Positions 9,302 to 18,060 are shown, counted from the stretch's first letter. The stretch is 64,000 bases of DNA from GCA-020352575 sp964600365 (GCA_964600365.1 CAZRJG010000003.1:33972-97971), one strand, 5' to 3'. Numbers and translations are program-made. The notes: generated by a model from the letters alone, not told the origin.

Positions 9302-10314
9302 GAGCCGAGCACGATCTCCGTCCATCGATCGATGAGGTCGTCCCGGCGCTCCTCGATCTCATCCTCGGGGAGGGTGAGGGGGGCCTCGGGCACGACTGCC
9401 CACTCAACGAACTCCGCCGGGAGGGGGGTCCCCTCGACGGCCGGGAACACGAACATCGACAGCGGCACGTCTTCTTGGAAGGTGCTCGAGAGCATGAAGT
9501 CGATGAGGGCCTCCGCCGACGATGAAGGGCGAAGGATCCCTGCGTACTCGACCTGGCGGTAGCAGGTGGACTCCATCACGCCCGTGGGTGCCGTAGCCAC
9601 CGGTGGGTCGGCGTAGATCACCTCGGCGGGTGGCGAAGACGCATAGGAGACGACGAGCGGCCTGTCGCCTCCCCCACCGACGGTGAAGGGCCCGTAGTAG
9701 GCCTCCTCCCATCCCGACGTCACCTCGACGCCGTTGGCCGCGAGGTCGGTCCAGAACGACTCCCAGTCGTCCCCGAACTCGGCGACGGTGGCGAGGAGGA
9801 AGGCGAGGCCGGGCGACGAGGTGGCCGGGTTCTGCACCACGAGCTTGGAGGCGTACTCCGGGGCTGCGAGGTCTGCGAAGGCGGTCGGCCCCCCATCGGG
9901 GAAGGCGGCGAGGTCTACGTTCACGCACACGTCACCGAAGTCGATGGGGGTCACCGCTGGGTCCGTCCGCAACGCATCGGGCACCCCGTCGAGGGCAGGG
10001 GATGCGTACGGCGTGAAGATCCCGGCTTCGAGCGCCCGCGACAGGAACGTGGAGTCGATTCCGAAGAGCACGTCGGCGACGGGGTTGTCGGCGGCGAGGA
10101 TTGCGTTCCCCACGACCGTCCCGGCGTCGCCTGCCTGGAGGAGGTTGACGGTGATCCCGGTCTCCTCGGTGAAGGCCTCGAACACGCCCTCGGACACGTA
10201 GAACGAGTCGTGGGTGAGCAGGGTGACCTCGGTCGGCGCCTCCGTGGTCGTGGGAGACGCGCCGGTCGAGCATGCGGTCAGGAGCAGAGCGACGGCGATG
10301 GCCGTGGCACGCAT
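9298..10314 (-). CDS. thiB: Thiamine ABC transporter substrate-binding lipoprotein
   Basis: A 338-aa extracellular solute-binding protein with lipobox T-A-C15, so it is membrane-anchored. The mature sequence follows the ThiB/TbpA subclass of the iron/thiamine binding proteins: LLTHDSFYVSEGVFEAF at the start, FGIDSTFLSRALEAG, and VVSYASSPPAEVIY in the second lobe. The start lies 41 nt downstream of the TPP aptamer, with AGAGGA as ribosome site. It is the first gene of thiB-thiP-thiQ, and expression should fall when thiamine pyrophosphate is abundant. Confidence 0.9.
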   Translation of the reverse strand: MRATAIAVALLLTACSTGASPTTTEAPTEVTLLTHDSFYVSEGVFEAFTEETGITVNLLQAGDAGTVVGNAILAADNPVADVLFGIDSTFLSRALEAGIFTPYASPALDGVPDALRTDPAVTPIDFGDVCVNVDLAAFPDGGPTAFADLAAPEYASKLVVQNPATSSPGLAFLLATVAEFGDDWESFWTDLAANGVEVTSGWEEAYYGPFTVGGGGDRPLVVSYASSPPAEVIYADPPVATAPTGVMESTCYRQVEYAGILRPSSSAEALIDFMLSSTFQEDVPLSMFVFPAVEGTPLPAEFVEWAVVPEAPLTLPEDEIEERRDDLIDRWTEIVLGS

Positions 10315-10355
10315 AGTGATTCCTCTCGACCAGCGGGGGAGCGGTGTATCACCGT

Positions 10356-10447
10356 GCCACGCCTCCCTCCGCCGGCATGATCCGGTTCAGGTTCTTCGGG
10401 TCGGCGGACGAACCGCCCTCTCAGCCGCATGGGCTCCCCGGTGTGGC
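10356..10447 (-). ncRNA. TPP riboswitch (THI box)
   Basis: Read on the minus strand, GCCAC (10447-10443) pairs with GTGGC (10360-10356) as P1. Between them lie the hallmark segments GGCTGAGAGGG, GAACCTGAACCGGATCATG, and CCGGCGGAGGGAGG, in the order of the THI-box consensus. After P1 comes a small hairpin (CGGTG-ATA-CACCG) and then the thiB ribosome site, so ligand binding could hide the start of translation. The downstream operon fits thiamine uptake. Confidence 0.95.
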
Positions 10448-10476
10448 AGTCGCATAGTACCCGTTCCGCGGGCCGA

Positions 10477-10482
10477 TAGGCT
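10477..10482 (+). promoter_or_regulatory. -10 element for leaderless transcript
   Basis: TAGGCT ends 6 nt before the ATG at 10489. Confidence 0.5.
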
Positions 10483-10488
10483 CGCCGC

Positions 10489-11511
10489 ATGCGACTGGGA
10501 CTCATGACCGGGTACTGGAGCGCCGGTCCGCCGGCCGACGCGCTGGAGGCGATCCAGCAGGCCGACCGCCTCGGCTACGACTCGGTGTGGACCGCGGAGG
10601 CGTACGGCTCGGACGTGTTCACGCCCCTCGCGTGGTGGGGCTCCCAGACCGAGCGCATCGGGCTCGGCACCGGGATTGCCCAGATGAGTGCGCGCACACC
10701 GGTTGCGACGGCCATGGCGGCGATGACCCTCGACCACCTCTCGGGTGGTCGGGTGAAGCTGGGGATCGGCGTGAGCGGGCCCCAGGTCGTCGAGGGTTGG
10801 TATGGGCATCCCTTTCCCCGTCCGCTGGCCCGCACCCGCGAATACATCGACATCCTGCGTGCGACGATGCGCAGAGACGTCGTCGAGTACGACGGCGAGT
10901 TCTTCCAGCTCCCCTACCCCGGGGGCACAGGGCTGGGGAAGGCGCTCAAGAGCACGCTCCATCCCTATCGGGAGGAGATTCCGATCTACCTCGCAGCCGA
11001 GGGGCCGAAGAACGTCTCGCTCTCCGCGGAGCTCTGCGATGGATGGCTCACCTTCTTCTTTGCCCCGAAGGACGACGGCTTCTACCGGGATGCGCTCCAG
11101 GCGGGCTTCGACACGCGTGGCGAGGACCGCTGGGGTGTGTTCGATGTCGCGTCCCCGGTCCCGTTCGTGCCGAACCCTGACATCGAGCAGGCGGCGGACG
11201 CGATCCGACCCCACATTGCCCTCTACGTCGGGGGGATGGGCTCGCGGGAGACGAACTTCCACCGCGCCGTCTTCGAGCGGATGGGGTACGAGGAGGAGTG
11301 TGCGCGCATCACCGATCTGTACCTCGAGGGCAAGAAGCAGGAAGCCGCCGCGGCGGTCCCGACGCGGATGGTGGAGGAGGTCGCACTCATCGGGTCGCCC
11401 GACAAGATCCGCGACGACCTCGCTCGATTCGAGGAGTCGATCGTGACGACGATCCTCATCCAGGGTCCGGCAGCCCTCGTCCCGATGGCAGCAGAGATCA
11501 TCCTGGGCTGA
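10489..11511 (+). CDS. LLM-class F420-dependent oxidoreductase
   Basis: A 340-aa luciferase-like TIM barrel. The N-terminus MRLGLMTGYW, followed by LGYDSVWTAEAYGSD, TERIGLGTGIAQMSARTP and DHLSGGRVKLGIGVSGPQV, is typical of the F420-using branch found widely in actinobacteria, where a hydride from F420H2 reduces diverse substrates. Use of F420 rather than FMN is inferred from subfamily resemblance. The substrate is unknown. It stands alone, divergent from the thiamine operon. Confidence 0.85.
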   Translation: MRLGLMTGYWSAGPPADALEAIQQADRLGYDSVWTAEAYGSDVFTPLAWWGSQTERIGLGTGIAQMSARTPVATAMAAMTLDHLSGGRVKLGIGVSGPQVVEGWYGHPFPRPLARTREYIDILRATMRRDVVEYDGEFFQLPYPGGTGLGKALKSTLHPYREEIPIYLAAEGPKNVSLSAELCDGWLTFFFAPKDDGFYRDALQAGFDTRGEDRWGVFDVASPVPFVPNPDIEQAADAIRPHIALYVGGMGSRETNFHRAVFERMGYEEECARITDLYLEGKKQEAAAAVPTRMVEEVALIGSPDKIRDDLARFEESIVTTILIQGPAALVPMAAEIILG

Positions 11512-11565
11512 CGCTCCCATGGCTGGAGGCCCTGGTGGCGTTTTCTGTTCGAGCCGGACCCGGCA

Positions 11566-11571
11566 TAGCCT
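11566..11571 (+). promoter_or_regulatory. -10 element for leaderless transcript
   Basis: TAGCCT ends 6 nt before the ATG at 11578. Confidence 0.5.
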
Positions 11572-11577
11572 GCTCGG

Positions 11578-14067
11578 ATGGACCTCGAACGCATTCTCAC
11601 CGACGAGTCGTCGCCCCGGCTCGGCACGAGCCCCGAAACCCTCGCGAGGGGCATCGTGGAGAACCTCTTCTTCGTGCAGGGGCGCCTCCCGGAGAACGCC
11701 AGCAGCAAGGCCTGGTACGAGGCGCTCGCCGTCACCCTGCGACACCGGCTCATGCCGAAGTGGGCGAACACGCTCGAATCGCGCCAGGAGCCGAGCGTCC
11801 GCCAGGTTGCCTACCTCTCGGCGGAGTTCCTCCTCGGTCCCCACGCCGGGTCGGTGATCCAGGCCCTCGACCTGGGTGAGGAGGTCCAGGATGCGTGCGG
11901 GCTCCTCGGGATCGACCTCGACGCGGTCCTCGCCGAGGAACCCGAGCCGGGCCTCGGCAACGGCGGTCTCGGACGGCTGGCTGCGTGCTACCTCGACTCC
12001 CTCGCCGCCCTCGACTACCCGGCGATGGGGTACGGCATCCGCTACGAGCACGGCATCTTCGTCCAGTCGATCGAGGGTGGTCGGCAGGTGGAACTGCCGG
12101 ACAACTGGTTGTCCCGTGGCAATCCGTGGGAGGTTCTTCGGGCGGGGTTGAGCTACGACGTTGGTTTCGGCGGCCGCACCGAGCGCGTCCGCGACGGACG
12201 GGGTCGTATGCACGTGCAGTGGATCCCCGACGAGGTGGTGAAGGGCGTCGCCCACGACACGCCGATCGTGGGGTACAAGGTCGACACGGTGAATACCCTT
12301 CGACTCTGGAGCGCGGAGTCCCCGGAGTCATTGGACCTCGATGCGTTCAACAAGGGTGACTTCGACGGCGCAGTGGCCGCCCAGGTCGACTCGGAGACGA
12401 TCTCAAAGGTCCTCTACCCCAACGACGAGGGCGATCTCGGGAAGGTCCTCCGGCTCAAGCAGCAGTACTTCTTCACCTCGTGCGCGCTCCAGGACATGAT
12501 GCGCTTCCACCTGCGCACGGGTGGGAACCCCGCGTCGTTCCATGAGCGGTACGCCATCCAGCTCAACGACACGCACCCGGCGATCGCCGTTGCCGAACTG
12601 GTCCGCCTCCTCGTCGACGTGCATGGGCTCGAGTGGGACACCGCGTGGGAGGTGACCTCCCGCTCGTTCGCGTTCACGAACCACACCCTGCTCCCCGAGG
12701 CGCTGGAGACCTGGCCGGAGCGCTTCTTCTCCCAGCTCCTCCCTCGCCACCTCGAGATCATCCACGAGGTGAACCGGCGCTTCCTCGACGAGGTGCGCAT
12801 CCGGGTCCACGGTGATCCCGGGCCGATCGAGCGCCTCTCGATCATCGAGGACCGCGGCGAGCGGCGCATCCGCATGGCGAACCTCGCTGCGGCTGCGAGC
12901 CACACCATCAACGGGGTGAGCTCGCTTCACTCCGAACTCCTCACCGAGCGGGTGATGAGTGACTTCTACGCGCTGTGGCCCGAGAAGTTCACGAACGTGA
13001 CGAACGGCGTGACCCCTCGCCGCTTCCTCAAGCTCTCCAACCATGGCCTGGTGCAGCTCGTCGGGTCCCGCATCGGTGAGCATTGGATCTCCGACCTCGA
13101 GCGCATTCGGGAGATCGAGGAGCACGCCGACGACCCTGTGCTCCGCGAGGACTGGCAGGCGGTGAAGCGGGCGAACAAGGTGCGCCTCGCCCGTCGCATC
13201 GGTCGGGCGACCTCGATCTCGGTGGATCCCGACTCCATGTTCGATGTCCAGGTGAAGCGCATCCATGAGTACAAGCGCCAGCACCTCAACCTGCTCCACA
13301 TCATCACGCTCTACAACCGGATCAAGCTCGGGACCTACGCCGGCCCGCCCCGGACCGTGATCTTCGGTGGCAAGGCGGCACCGGGGTACTGGATGGCGAA
13401 GGAGATCATCGAGGCGATCCATGCCGTGGCGCGGGCCGTGAACCGCGATCCTGCGGTTCGCGGGCTCCTCAAGGTCATCTTCCTCCCCGACTTCAACGTG
13501 ACCTCCGCACAGGAGATCTACCCGGCAGCCGACCTCTCTGAGCAGATCTCGACCGCCGGGTACGAGGCCTCCGGAACAGGCAACATGAAGTTCGCCCTCA
13601 ACGGTGCCCTGACGATCGGCACCCTCGACGGTGCGAACGTGGAGATCCGGGAGCGGGTCGGGGCGGAGAACTTCTTCCTCTTCGGCCTCACCGCCGATGA
13701 GGTGGTCGCTTGCCAGGAATCAGGCCGCAATCCGCGTGACATCGTAGAGGCGGACTCCGAGCTCGCGGCGGCGATGGAGCTCCTCGGATCCGGCTTCTTC
13801 GCCGGGGGCGACCCGGACTGGTTCGGTGGCCTCGTGAAGAACCTGCTCGAGAACGACCACTTCCTCGTGTTAGACGACTACCGGGCGTACGTCGACTGCC
13901 AGGCCGAGGTGGGCTCGGTGTACCTCGACCAATCGGAGTGGGCGAAGCGGTCCATCCTCAATACGGCGAGGGTTGGCTTCTTCAGCTCCGACCGGTCGAT
14001 CCACGAGTACGCCGAGCGGATCTGGTCGCTCCCGCCCCACCCGCCGGGCGAGTCGCTGCTGGGCTGA
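11578..14067 (+). CDS. glgP: Glycogen/starch/alpha-glucan phosphorylase
   Basis: An 829-aa full-length GT35 phosphorylase that releases glucose 1-phosphate from alpha-1,4-glucans. Landmarks are VAYLSAEFLLG near the N-terminus, EPGLGNGGLGRLAACYLDSL, QLNDTHPAIAVAELVR, FTNHTLLPEALE, VKRIHEYKRQHLN, and the PLP site EASGTGNMKFALNG, whose Lys forms the Schiff base. The length matches the GlgP/MalP type rather than the shorter archaeal-type enzyme. It acts in the cytoplasm in glycogen breakdown. The EamA gene follows 8 nt later. Confidence 0.96.
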   Translation: MDLERILTDESSPRLGTSPETLARGIVENLFFVQGRLPENASSKAWYEALAVTLRHRLMPKWANTLESRQEPSVRQVAYLSAEFLLGPHAGSVIQALDLGEEVQDACGLLGIDLDAVLAEEPEPGLGNGGLGRLAACYLDSLAALDYPAMGYGIRYEHGIFVQSIEGGRQVELPDNWLSRGNPWEVLRAGLSYDVGFGGRTERVRDGRGRMHVQWIPDEVVKGVAHDTPIVGYKVDTVNTLRLWSAESPESLDLDAFNKGDFDGAVAAQVDSETISKVLYPNDEGDLGKVLRLKQQYFFTSCALQDMMRFHLRTGGNPASFHERYAIQLNDTHPAIAVAELVRLLVDVHGLEWDTAWEVTSRSFAFTNHTLLPEALETWPERFFSQLLPRHLEIIHEVNRRFLDEVRIRVHGDPGPIERLSIIEDRGERRIRMANLAAAASHTINGVSSLHSELLTERVMSDFYALWPEKFTNVTNGVTPRRFLKLSNHGLVQLVGSRIGEHWISDLERIREIEEHADDPVLREDWQAVKRANKVRLARRIGRATSISVDPDSMFDVQVKRIHEYKRQHLNLLHIITLYNRIKLGTYAGPPRTVIFGGKAAPGYWMAKEIIEAIHAVARAVNRDPAVRGLLKVIFLPDFNVTSAQEIYPAADLSEQISTAGYEASGTGNMKFALNGALTIGTLDGANVEIRERVGAENFFLFGLTADEVVACQESGRNPRDIVEADSELAAAMELLGSGFFAGGDPDWFGGLVKNLLENDHFLVLDDYRAYVDCQAEVGSVYLDQSEWAKRSILNTARVGFFSSDRSIHEYAERIWSLPPHPPGESLLG

Positions 14068-14075
14068 GCGGGTCC

Positions 14076-14936
14076 GTGCGCCGCCTCGATCGCATCCCAG
14101 CCGCGGCGCTGTTCGTCGCCTCGGGGATCTCCCAGTACGCCGGCGCAGCGATTGCGGTCCTCACCTTTTCCTCCCTCGCGCCGGGCGGTGTGGCGTGGTG
14201 GCGGGTGCTGGGGGCCGGCGTCATCATCGTCGTGCTGCGGCGATCGTGGACCAAGGGATGGGACCGACGATTGCTGTTGCTCGCGGGTGCCTTCGGCACG
14301 GCGCTCGCGGCGATGAACCTCACCTTCTACCTGGCGATCGACCGCCTGCACCTCGGCAACGCCGTCGCCATCGAGTTCGTCGGCCCAACGGTGGTGGCGG
14401 CGATCGGCGCCCGCACCCGGCGGGCATGGCTAGCCCTGGTCCTCGTGGCCGTCGGGGTGCTCGTCCTTGCCGACGTGCAATGGGAGTTGGACCCGCTCGG
14501 GGTGGTGTTCGCGCTGATGTCCGCGGCCTTCTGGGCCGGGTACATCGTTCTCGGCGCCCGGGTTGCGAACGAGGGCGGGGACGTCGACGGGCTCGGCGTC
14601 GGGATGCTCATCGGTGCGTTCGCCATCGCGCCGTTCGGGGCCGGCGAGGGGCTCGCAGCCCTCGTCACCCCGTGGGTGGTGGCGCTCGCACTCGCGACGG
14701 CGGTGCTCTCCAACGTGATCCCCTACGGCCTCGACCAGGTGATCCTCAGGCGGCTTCCCCGCCATCGATTCGCACTGCTGTTGGCCCTGTTGCCGGTGAC
14801 GGCGACGGTGACTGGCCTGGTGGCCCTCCAGCAGGTGCCGACGGCGATCGAGTTGGCCGGGATCGCCCTCGTGGTGGTCGGCCTCGCTGCGAGCGATCGT
14901 GCCGAAGGGATCGGGGAAGGACCGGAGGGGTCCTGA
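14076..14936 (+). CDS. EamA-family (DMT) transporter, RhtA-like
   Basis: A 286-aa inner-membrane protein with about ten hydrophobic helices in two EamA repeats. The closing region DQVILRRLPRHRFALLLALLPVTATVTGLVALQQVPTAIELAG matches the homoserine/threonine exporter RhtA branch of the drug/metabolite superfamily. The start is a GTG 8 nt after the glgP stop; the frame extends upstream inside glgP but that part is a shadow. It probably exports a small metabolite or amino acid. The substrate is not inferable. Confidence 0.83.
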   Translation: MRRLDRIPAAALFVASGISQYAGAAIAVLTFSSLAPGGVAWWRVLGAGVIIVVLRRSWTKGWDRRLLLLAGAFGTALAAMNLTFYLAIDRLHLGNAVAIEFVGPTVVAAIGARTRRAWLALVLVAVGVLVLADVQWELDPLGVVFALMSAAFWAGYIVLGARVANEGGDVDGLGVGMLIGAFAIAPFGAGEGLAALVTPWVVALALATAVLSNVIPYGLDQVILRRLPRHRFALLLALLPVTATVTGLVALQQVPTAIELAGIALVVVGLAASDRAEGIGEGPEGS

Positions 14937-15236
14937 TCAGAGGCCGAGGCCGCCGATGAGGCGTGCCTCGAGGCCGGCGTCCATGCCTGCGATGAGCGGG
15001 CGGGCCTCTTCGATGAGCGACTGCACCGTCGGGTCACCGAGGGAGGAGGCGTGGGCCTCTGGGCTCTCCCAGACCTCGAGCACGACCACCGTATTGGGAG
15101 CGGACTCGTCGAATCCGACCAGGTACTGGACGGATCCGTCCAACTCGTCGACGGCATCGGCGGCGCGGAGCAGGATCTCGGCCAGTTCGGGTCCCCTGCC
15201 CTCGAGTGCGACCAGTGATCCGGTGCGTGCGTACAT
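14937..15236 (-). CDS. Antibiotic biosynthesis monooxygenase (ABM) domain protein
   Basis: A 99-aa single ABM-fold domain. Typical elements are GSLVALEGRGPELAEILLRAA, then VGFDESAPNTVVVLEVWESPEAHASSL and a closing helical segment. Members are small dimeric cofactor-free oxygenases or unknown stress proteins. ATG 15236 follows a TATCGT box by 6 nt, which favours it over the in-frame codon at 15269. Its stop directly abuts the convergent EamA stop. Confidence 0.82.
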   Translation of the reverse strand: MYARTGSLVALEGRGPELAEILLRAADAVDELDGSVQYLVGFDESAPNTVVVLEVWESPEAHASSLGDPTVQSLIEEARPLIAGMDAGLEARLIGGLGL

Positions 15237-15242
15237 GCGTCG

Positions 15243-15248
15243 ACGATA
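15243..15248 (-). promoter_or_regulatory. -10 element for leaderless transcript
   Basis: TATCGT ends 6 nt before the ATG at 15236. Confidence 0.5.
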
Positions 15249-15284
15249 CCGCTCGGTGGCCAGACACACGCGGGAGGGCGTTGG

Positions 15285-15914
15285 CTACGCGGTGAAGGAC
15301 TCGCCCCAGTCGAGCGGAACGAGCTCGATGCCGGACTGGGCGAGGATCGCCTTCGCCATGGTGCTCATTGCAGCACGGCCGGAGTCCGAGAGGTAGAAGT
15401 CGTGGATCGGAACGACCTGGGACGGGCCGAGGGATCGTGCGAACGCAAGCGCGTCGGTCATGGAGGTCCACGGGGCCATGAGTGGTAGGGCGAGGATGGG
15501 TGCGGTCGAGGCGGGCTCGTGGCTGTCGCCGGGATGGGTGAGCAACCCGTTCATCGTCCAGCTCCGATTGGGAGGTGTCGCCCCGGTGGGGATCGCCTCG
15601 TGGAGGACATCCTCGGCGGAGCAGTCGGAGGGCACCTCGGTGGTCGCTTCGATGTCGTGGCGGGCCAACAGTTCGACCACTGCGTCGTTGGTGTGCACGA
15701 CCACGTCGTCGCCCCGGTCGAGCAGCCAGCGCACGAACGCCGGCTTCGCGTGGTCGCCGTGCTCATGGGTGATGAGCACCCGTTGGACGTCGCCGATCGA
15801 GTCGAGGTCCACGGCACCCGAGTCGAAGGTCCAGAAGCCGGGGTCGAACAGGGTCGTGCCGGCGTCGGTGGTGACGAGGAGGCAGGAGTCGGCGAGTCGT
15901 CGGACAGTGGCCAT
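15285..15914 (-). CDS. MBL-fold metallohydrolase, UlaG-like
   Basis: A 209-aa metallo-beta-lactamase-fold protein. The metal-binding motif THEHGDH is present, with further candidate ligands in THPGDSHE and the late VVPIHDFYL. Length and layout resemble the compact UlaG/'metal-dependent hydrolase' group often called beta-lactamase-like in actinobacteria. The reaction is unknown. The ATG lies 6 nt after TAGGTT. Confidence 0.84.
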   Translation of the reverse strand: MATVRRLADSCLLVTTDAGTTLFDPGFWTFDSGAVDLDSIGDVQRVLITHEHGDHAKPAFVRWLLDRGDDVVVHTNDAVVELLARHDIEATTEVPSDCSAEDVLHEAIPTGATPPNRSWTMNGLLTHPGDSHEPASTAPILALPLMAPWTSMTDALAFARSLGPSQVVPIHDFYLSDSGRAAMSTMAKAILAQSGIELVPLDWGESFTA

Positions 15915-15920
15915 GCGCGA

Positions 15921-15926
15921 AACCTA
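15921..15926 (-). promoter_or_regulatory. -10 element for leaderless transcript
   Basis: TAGGTT ends 6 nt before the ATG at 15914. Confidence 0.5.
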
Positions 15927-15952
15927 GACGCGGAGAGCGGGAAGAAACGCCC

Positions 15953-16147
15953 CTACGTGCTGGTGGTCTGCTCTTCGGGCATGAGGACCCAGAGGGCGAG
16001 GTAGATGAGGACCTGCGGTCCGGGGAGGAGCATGGAGGCCACGAAGAGGACCCGCACGACGGTGGTGTCCCACCCGAACCGCTGGGCGATCCCCGCGCAC
16101 ACACCTGCGATGACTCGTCCCTCCTGGGGTCGTACCAGTCCGTTCAT
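15953..16147 (-). CDS. PspC-domain small membrane protein
   Basis: A 64-aa protein consisting of one PspC domain: RVIAGVCAGIAQRFGWD, then a single hydrophobic segment (VRVLFVASMLLPGPQVLIYLALWVLMP). PspC domains sense envelope stress in enterobacteria; in actinobacteria short stand-alone versions are common and of unknown role. No PspA or PspB gene is nearby. Confidence 0.88.
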   Translation of the reverse strand: MNGLVRPQEGRVIAGVCAGIAQRFGWDTTVVRVLFVASMLLPGPQVLIYLALWVLMPEEQTTST

Positions 16148-16278
16148 GATCCTGCCTTTCGTGTTCGATCAGTCAGGTGCATCGTGCCTCGCTGGAACGC
16201 TCCTGTGAATCGGGAATCACCCTGAGGCGACCCTGAGCGCATCGGGGGTCGTCATTCGGTGGCGATGCGCGTAGCCGA

Positions 16279-16284
16279 TACGCT
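16279..16284 (+). promoter_or_regulatory. -10 element for leaderless transcript
   Basis: TACGCT ends 7 nt before the ATG at 16292 and supports that start over the in-frame ATG at 16259/16265. Confidence 0.5.
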
Positions 16285-16291
16285 GCCCCCC

Positions 16292-16915
16292 ATGGAGGCA
16301 GCGATCTGGTTCGAGGTGGTGGGCTACGTCGCCTCGGCGCTCATCGCGATCTCGATCCTCCAGCAGTCGATCCTTCGGTTGCGGATCATCGGGCTCGTGG
16401 GGTCGGTGGTGTTCGTCGTGTATGGCCTGCTCATCGGCGCCTACCCGGTGGTGCTCATGAACGCATTGATCGTCGTGATCCATGTCGTGTACCTGCGTCG
16501 GCTCTCCACGCGCGTCGAGGAGCATCTCTCGTTCCTCCCCGCCGAGCCAGGCGATCCCTACCTTGAGCGCTTCCTCGACTTCCATGCCGCTGACCTCGAG
16601 CGCTTCTTCGGCCCTGGCGCTGCCGTCACGCCTTCCTCGGTTGTGGTGTTCGTCCTCCGCGATCTCGTCCCGGCGGGACTGCTCGTCGCCGAACGTGACG
16701 GGGCCGATCTCCGGGTGGTGGTGGACTACGCCATCCCCCGGTACCGCGACCTCGTGCTCGGTCGCCACCTGTACGCCCACCTCGGGGAGGCAGTGGACCT
16801 CGGGGGCATCGCCCGGATCGTCACCGAGGCGCGACACCCTGCGCATCTCCGGTACCTGAGCCGCGTGGGCTTCACACAGGATGCGTCAGGTGCCTGGGTG
16901 CGACCGGTTGCCTGA
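16292..16915 (+). CDS. YgjV-like inner-membrane protein with C-terminal soluble domain
   Basis: A 207-aa protein. Residues 1-70 hold three transmembrane helices of the YgjV type (VGYVASALIAISILQQSILRLRIIGLVGS, then a second and third helix ending VVYLRRL). The remaining 130 residues are soluble. The tail resembles the end of a GNAT fold, with RHLYAHLGEAVDLGGIARIV and HLRYLSRVGF as in 'acetyltransferase-like' extensions. No reaction is established. The 3' end overlaps the convergent neighbour by 30 bp. Confidence 0.72.
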   Translation: MEAAIWFEVVGYVASALIAISILQQSILRLRIIGLVGSVVFVVYGLLIGAYPVVLMNALIVVIHVVYLRRLSTRVEEHLSFLPAEPGDPYLERFLDFHAADLERFFGPGAAVTPSSVVVFVLRDLVPAGLLVAERDGADLRVVVDYAIPRYRDLVLGRHLYAHLGEAVDLGGIARIVTEARHPAHLRYLSRVGFTQDASGAWVRPVA

Positions 16916-17440
16916 GGTCCGTGCCCACGCCACCGAAGCGGCCAGCGACGCCCCGGCGAGGTTCACGACGAAGTCCATCATCGTGTCGGTGTAGCCGCCC
17001 ACGTTGGTGTCGAAGAGGGACGCTCCGATGAACTCGCCGATCTCGATGAGCGCGCCGAGGCCTGAGGCGACGAGGGCTGCGACCGTTGCCCGTGCACGCC
17101 CCGGGAGGGCGTCCAGGAGGTCCCACGCCGCCCACCCGGTGATGGCGGCGGCGGAGAAGTGCTGGAGGTCGTCGACCCAGATGGGTCCTGCAAGGGGGAA
17201 CACGTAGAACTGGTCCCCCCCGACCACGAGGACACCAGCGACCAGGTTGCCCAGCGCCGCGGCGGTCAAGCCCCAACGGACGCGGCCGCGGAGGTGGAGG
17301 CGCCGATCGATCCACTCCAGGAGCAGGGCGTAGGTGATCGTCAGGGGGACGTAGAACCACGTGAACGGACTGTCGACGAGGGAGCCGTACACCCCTGCTG
17401 CGGCTGCGGCGACGACGAGTGCCCAGGACGCCCGATGCAC
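16886..17440 (-). CDS. Polytopic membrane protein, DUF2238/YjdF-like
   Basis: A 184-aa protein with five to six transmembrane helices. The conserved cluster DDLQHFSAAAITGWAAWDLL plus IEIGEFIGASL and DTMMDFVVNLAGA carries acidic residues inside helices, as in the DUF2238/YjdF family. Function is unknown. It starts with GTG 2 nt after the stop of the upstream regulator gene, so the two are probably one operon. Confidence 0.72.
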   Translation of the reverse strand: MHRASWALVVAAAAAGVYGSLVDSPFTWFYVPLTITYALLLEWIDRRLHLRGRVRWGLTAAALGNLVAGVLVVGGDQFYVFPLAGPIWVDDLQHFSAAAITGWAAWDLLDALPGRARATVAALVASGLGALIEIGEFIGASLFDTNVGGYTDTMMDFVVNLAGASLAASVAWARTSGNRSHPGT

Positions 17441-17442
17441 GC

Positions 17443-18048
17443 CTAGAGCAACCCTTGCCTGGAGGCCCAGACGATTGCCCCGGTCCTTCCGTTGACGTCG
17501 AGTCGGCGATAGAGGCGCTGGAGCACCCGGAACATCTCACGCTCCGAGTACCCGGCGTCGACCGCGATCGTCGGGACGGTGACCCCCGAGGCCAGCTGGC
17601 GGAGCCATCCGATCTCCTGGTCGTTCACCCAGGCGTTGGGGTCGGCGGCCGGGGGCACGAACGCGGCCATGGCCGCTGCGATGTCGGCCGACATGACAGC
17701 CATGCCGTCGAGCGCGGCCTCCACCGCCGTCACGAGTCGCTCCTCGGGGTCGTCCTCACCGATGGCAGTGATGGCACCGAGTCGGATGAGGTCAGCGATG
17801 GGGCCCACTCCTCCCTCGGGGGAGACGGCGATCAGCGGCACGTGTGGGTGGTCTTCGCAGAAGGTCCTCACGGAGTCGGCGACGCCCTCGTCGCGGACGA
17901 CGACCACCACGACGGCACCTCCCACGCCGGGCTTCCACTCCGCGAGGCTTGGGATCGGCACGGAGGGGTACCCCGCGTCGCCGATCACGGCGGCGATGCC
18001 CCGGAGCACGGTGGGCGACTTCGCGTGGACTCCGACGGTTGCCTCCAT
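17443..18048 (-). CDS. NarL/LuxR-like response regulator with degenerate receiver
   Basis: A 201-aa protein: residues 1-120 resemble a CheY-like receiver and residues about 135-201 a short LuxR-type helix-turn-helix (SEREMFRVLQRLYRRLDVNGRTGAIVWASRQGLL). The receiver appears degenerate. The strand that should end at the phospho-Asp reads AVVVVVVRDEG, and the usual switch Lys after the last strand is absent (LGAITAIGED). It may act without phosphorylation. It is divergent from the repeat-protein gene at 18213, and inverted repeats lie between them. Confidence 0.75.
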   Translation of the reverse strand: MEATVGVHAKSPTVLRGIAAVIGDAGYPSVPIPSLAEWKPGVGGAVVVVVVRDEGVADSVRTFCEDHPHVPLIAVSPEGGVGPIADLIRLGAITAIGEDDPEERLVTAVEAALDGMAVMSADIAAAMAAFVPPAADPNAWVNDQEIGWLRQLASGVTVPTIAVDAGYSEREMFRVLQRLYRRLDVNGRTGAIVWASRQGLL

Positions 18049-18054
18049 GGCGTG

Positions 18055-18060
18055 AGCGTA
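18055..18060 (-). promoter_or_regulatory. -10 element for leaderless transcript
   Basis: TACGCT ends 6 nt before the ATG at 18048. Confidence 0.5.

Noticed and set aside
10387..12255. 622-codon open frame on the minus strand
   Set aside because: Antisense to an LLM oxidoreductase and to glgP, and passes through the TPP riboswitch; a compositional shadow.
16259..16291. Upstream in-frame start for the YgjV-like gene
   Set aside because: The -10-like TACGCT and the family-like N-terminus both favour ATG 16292.
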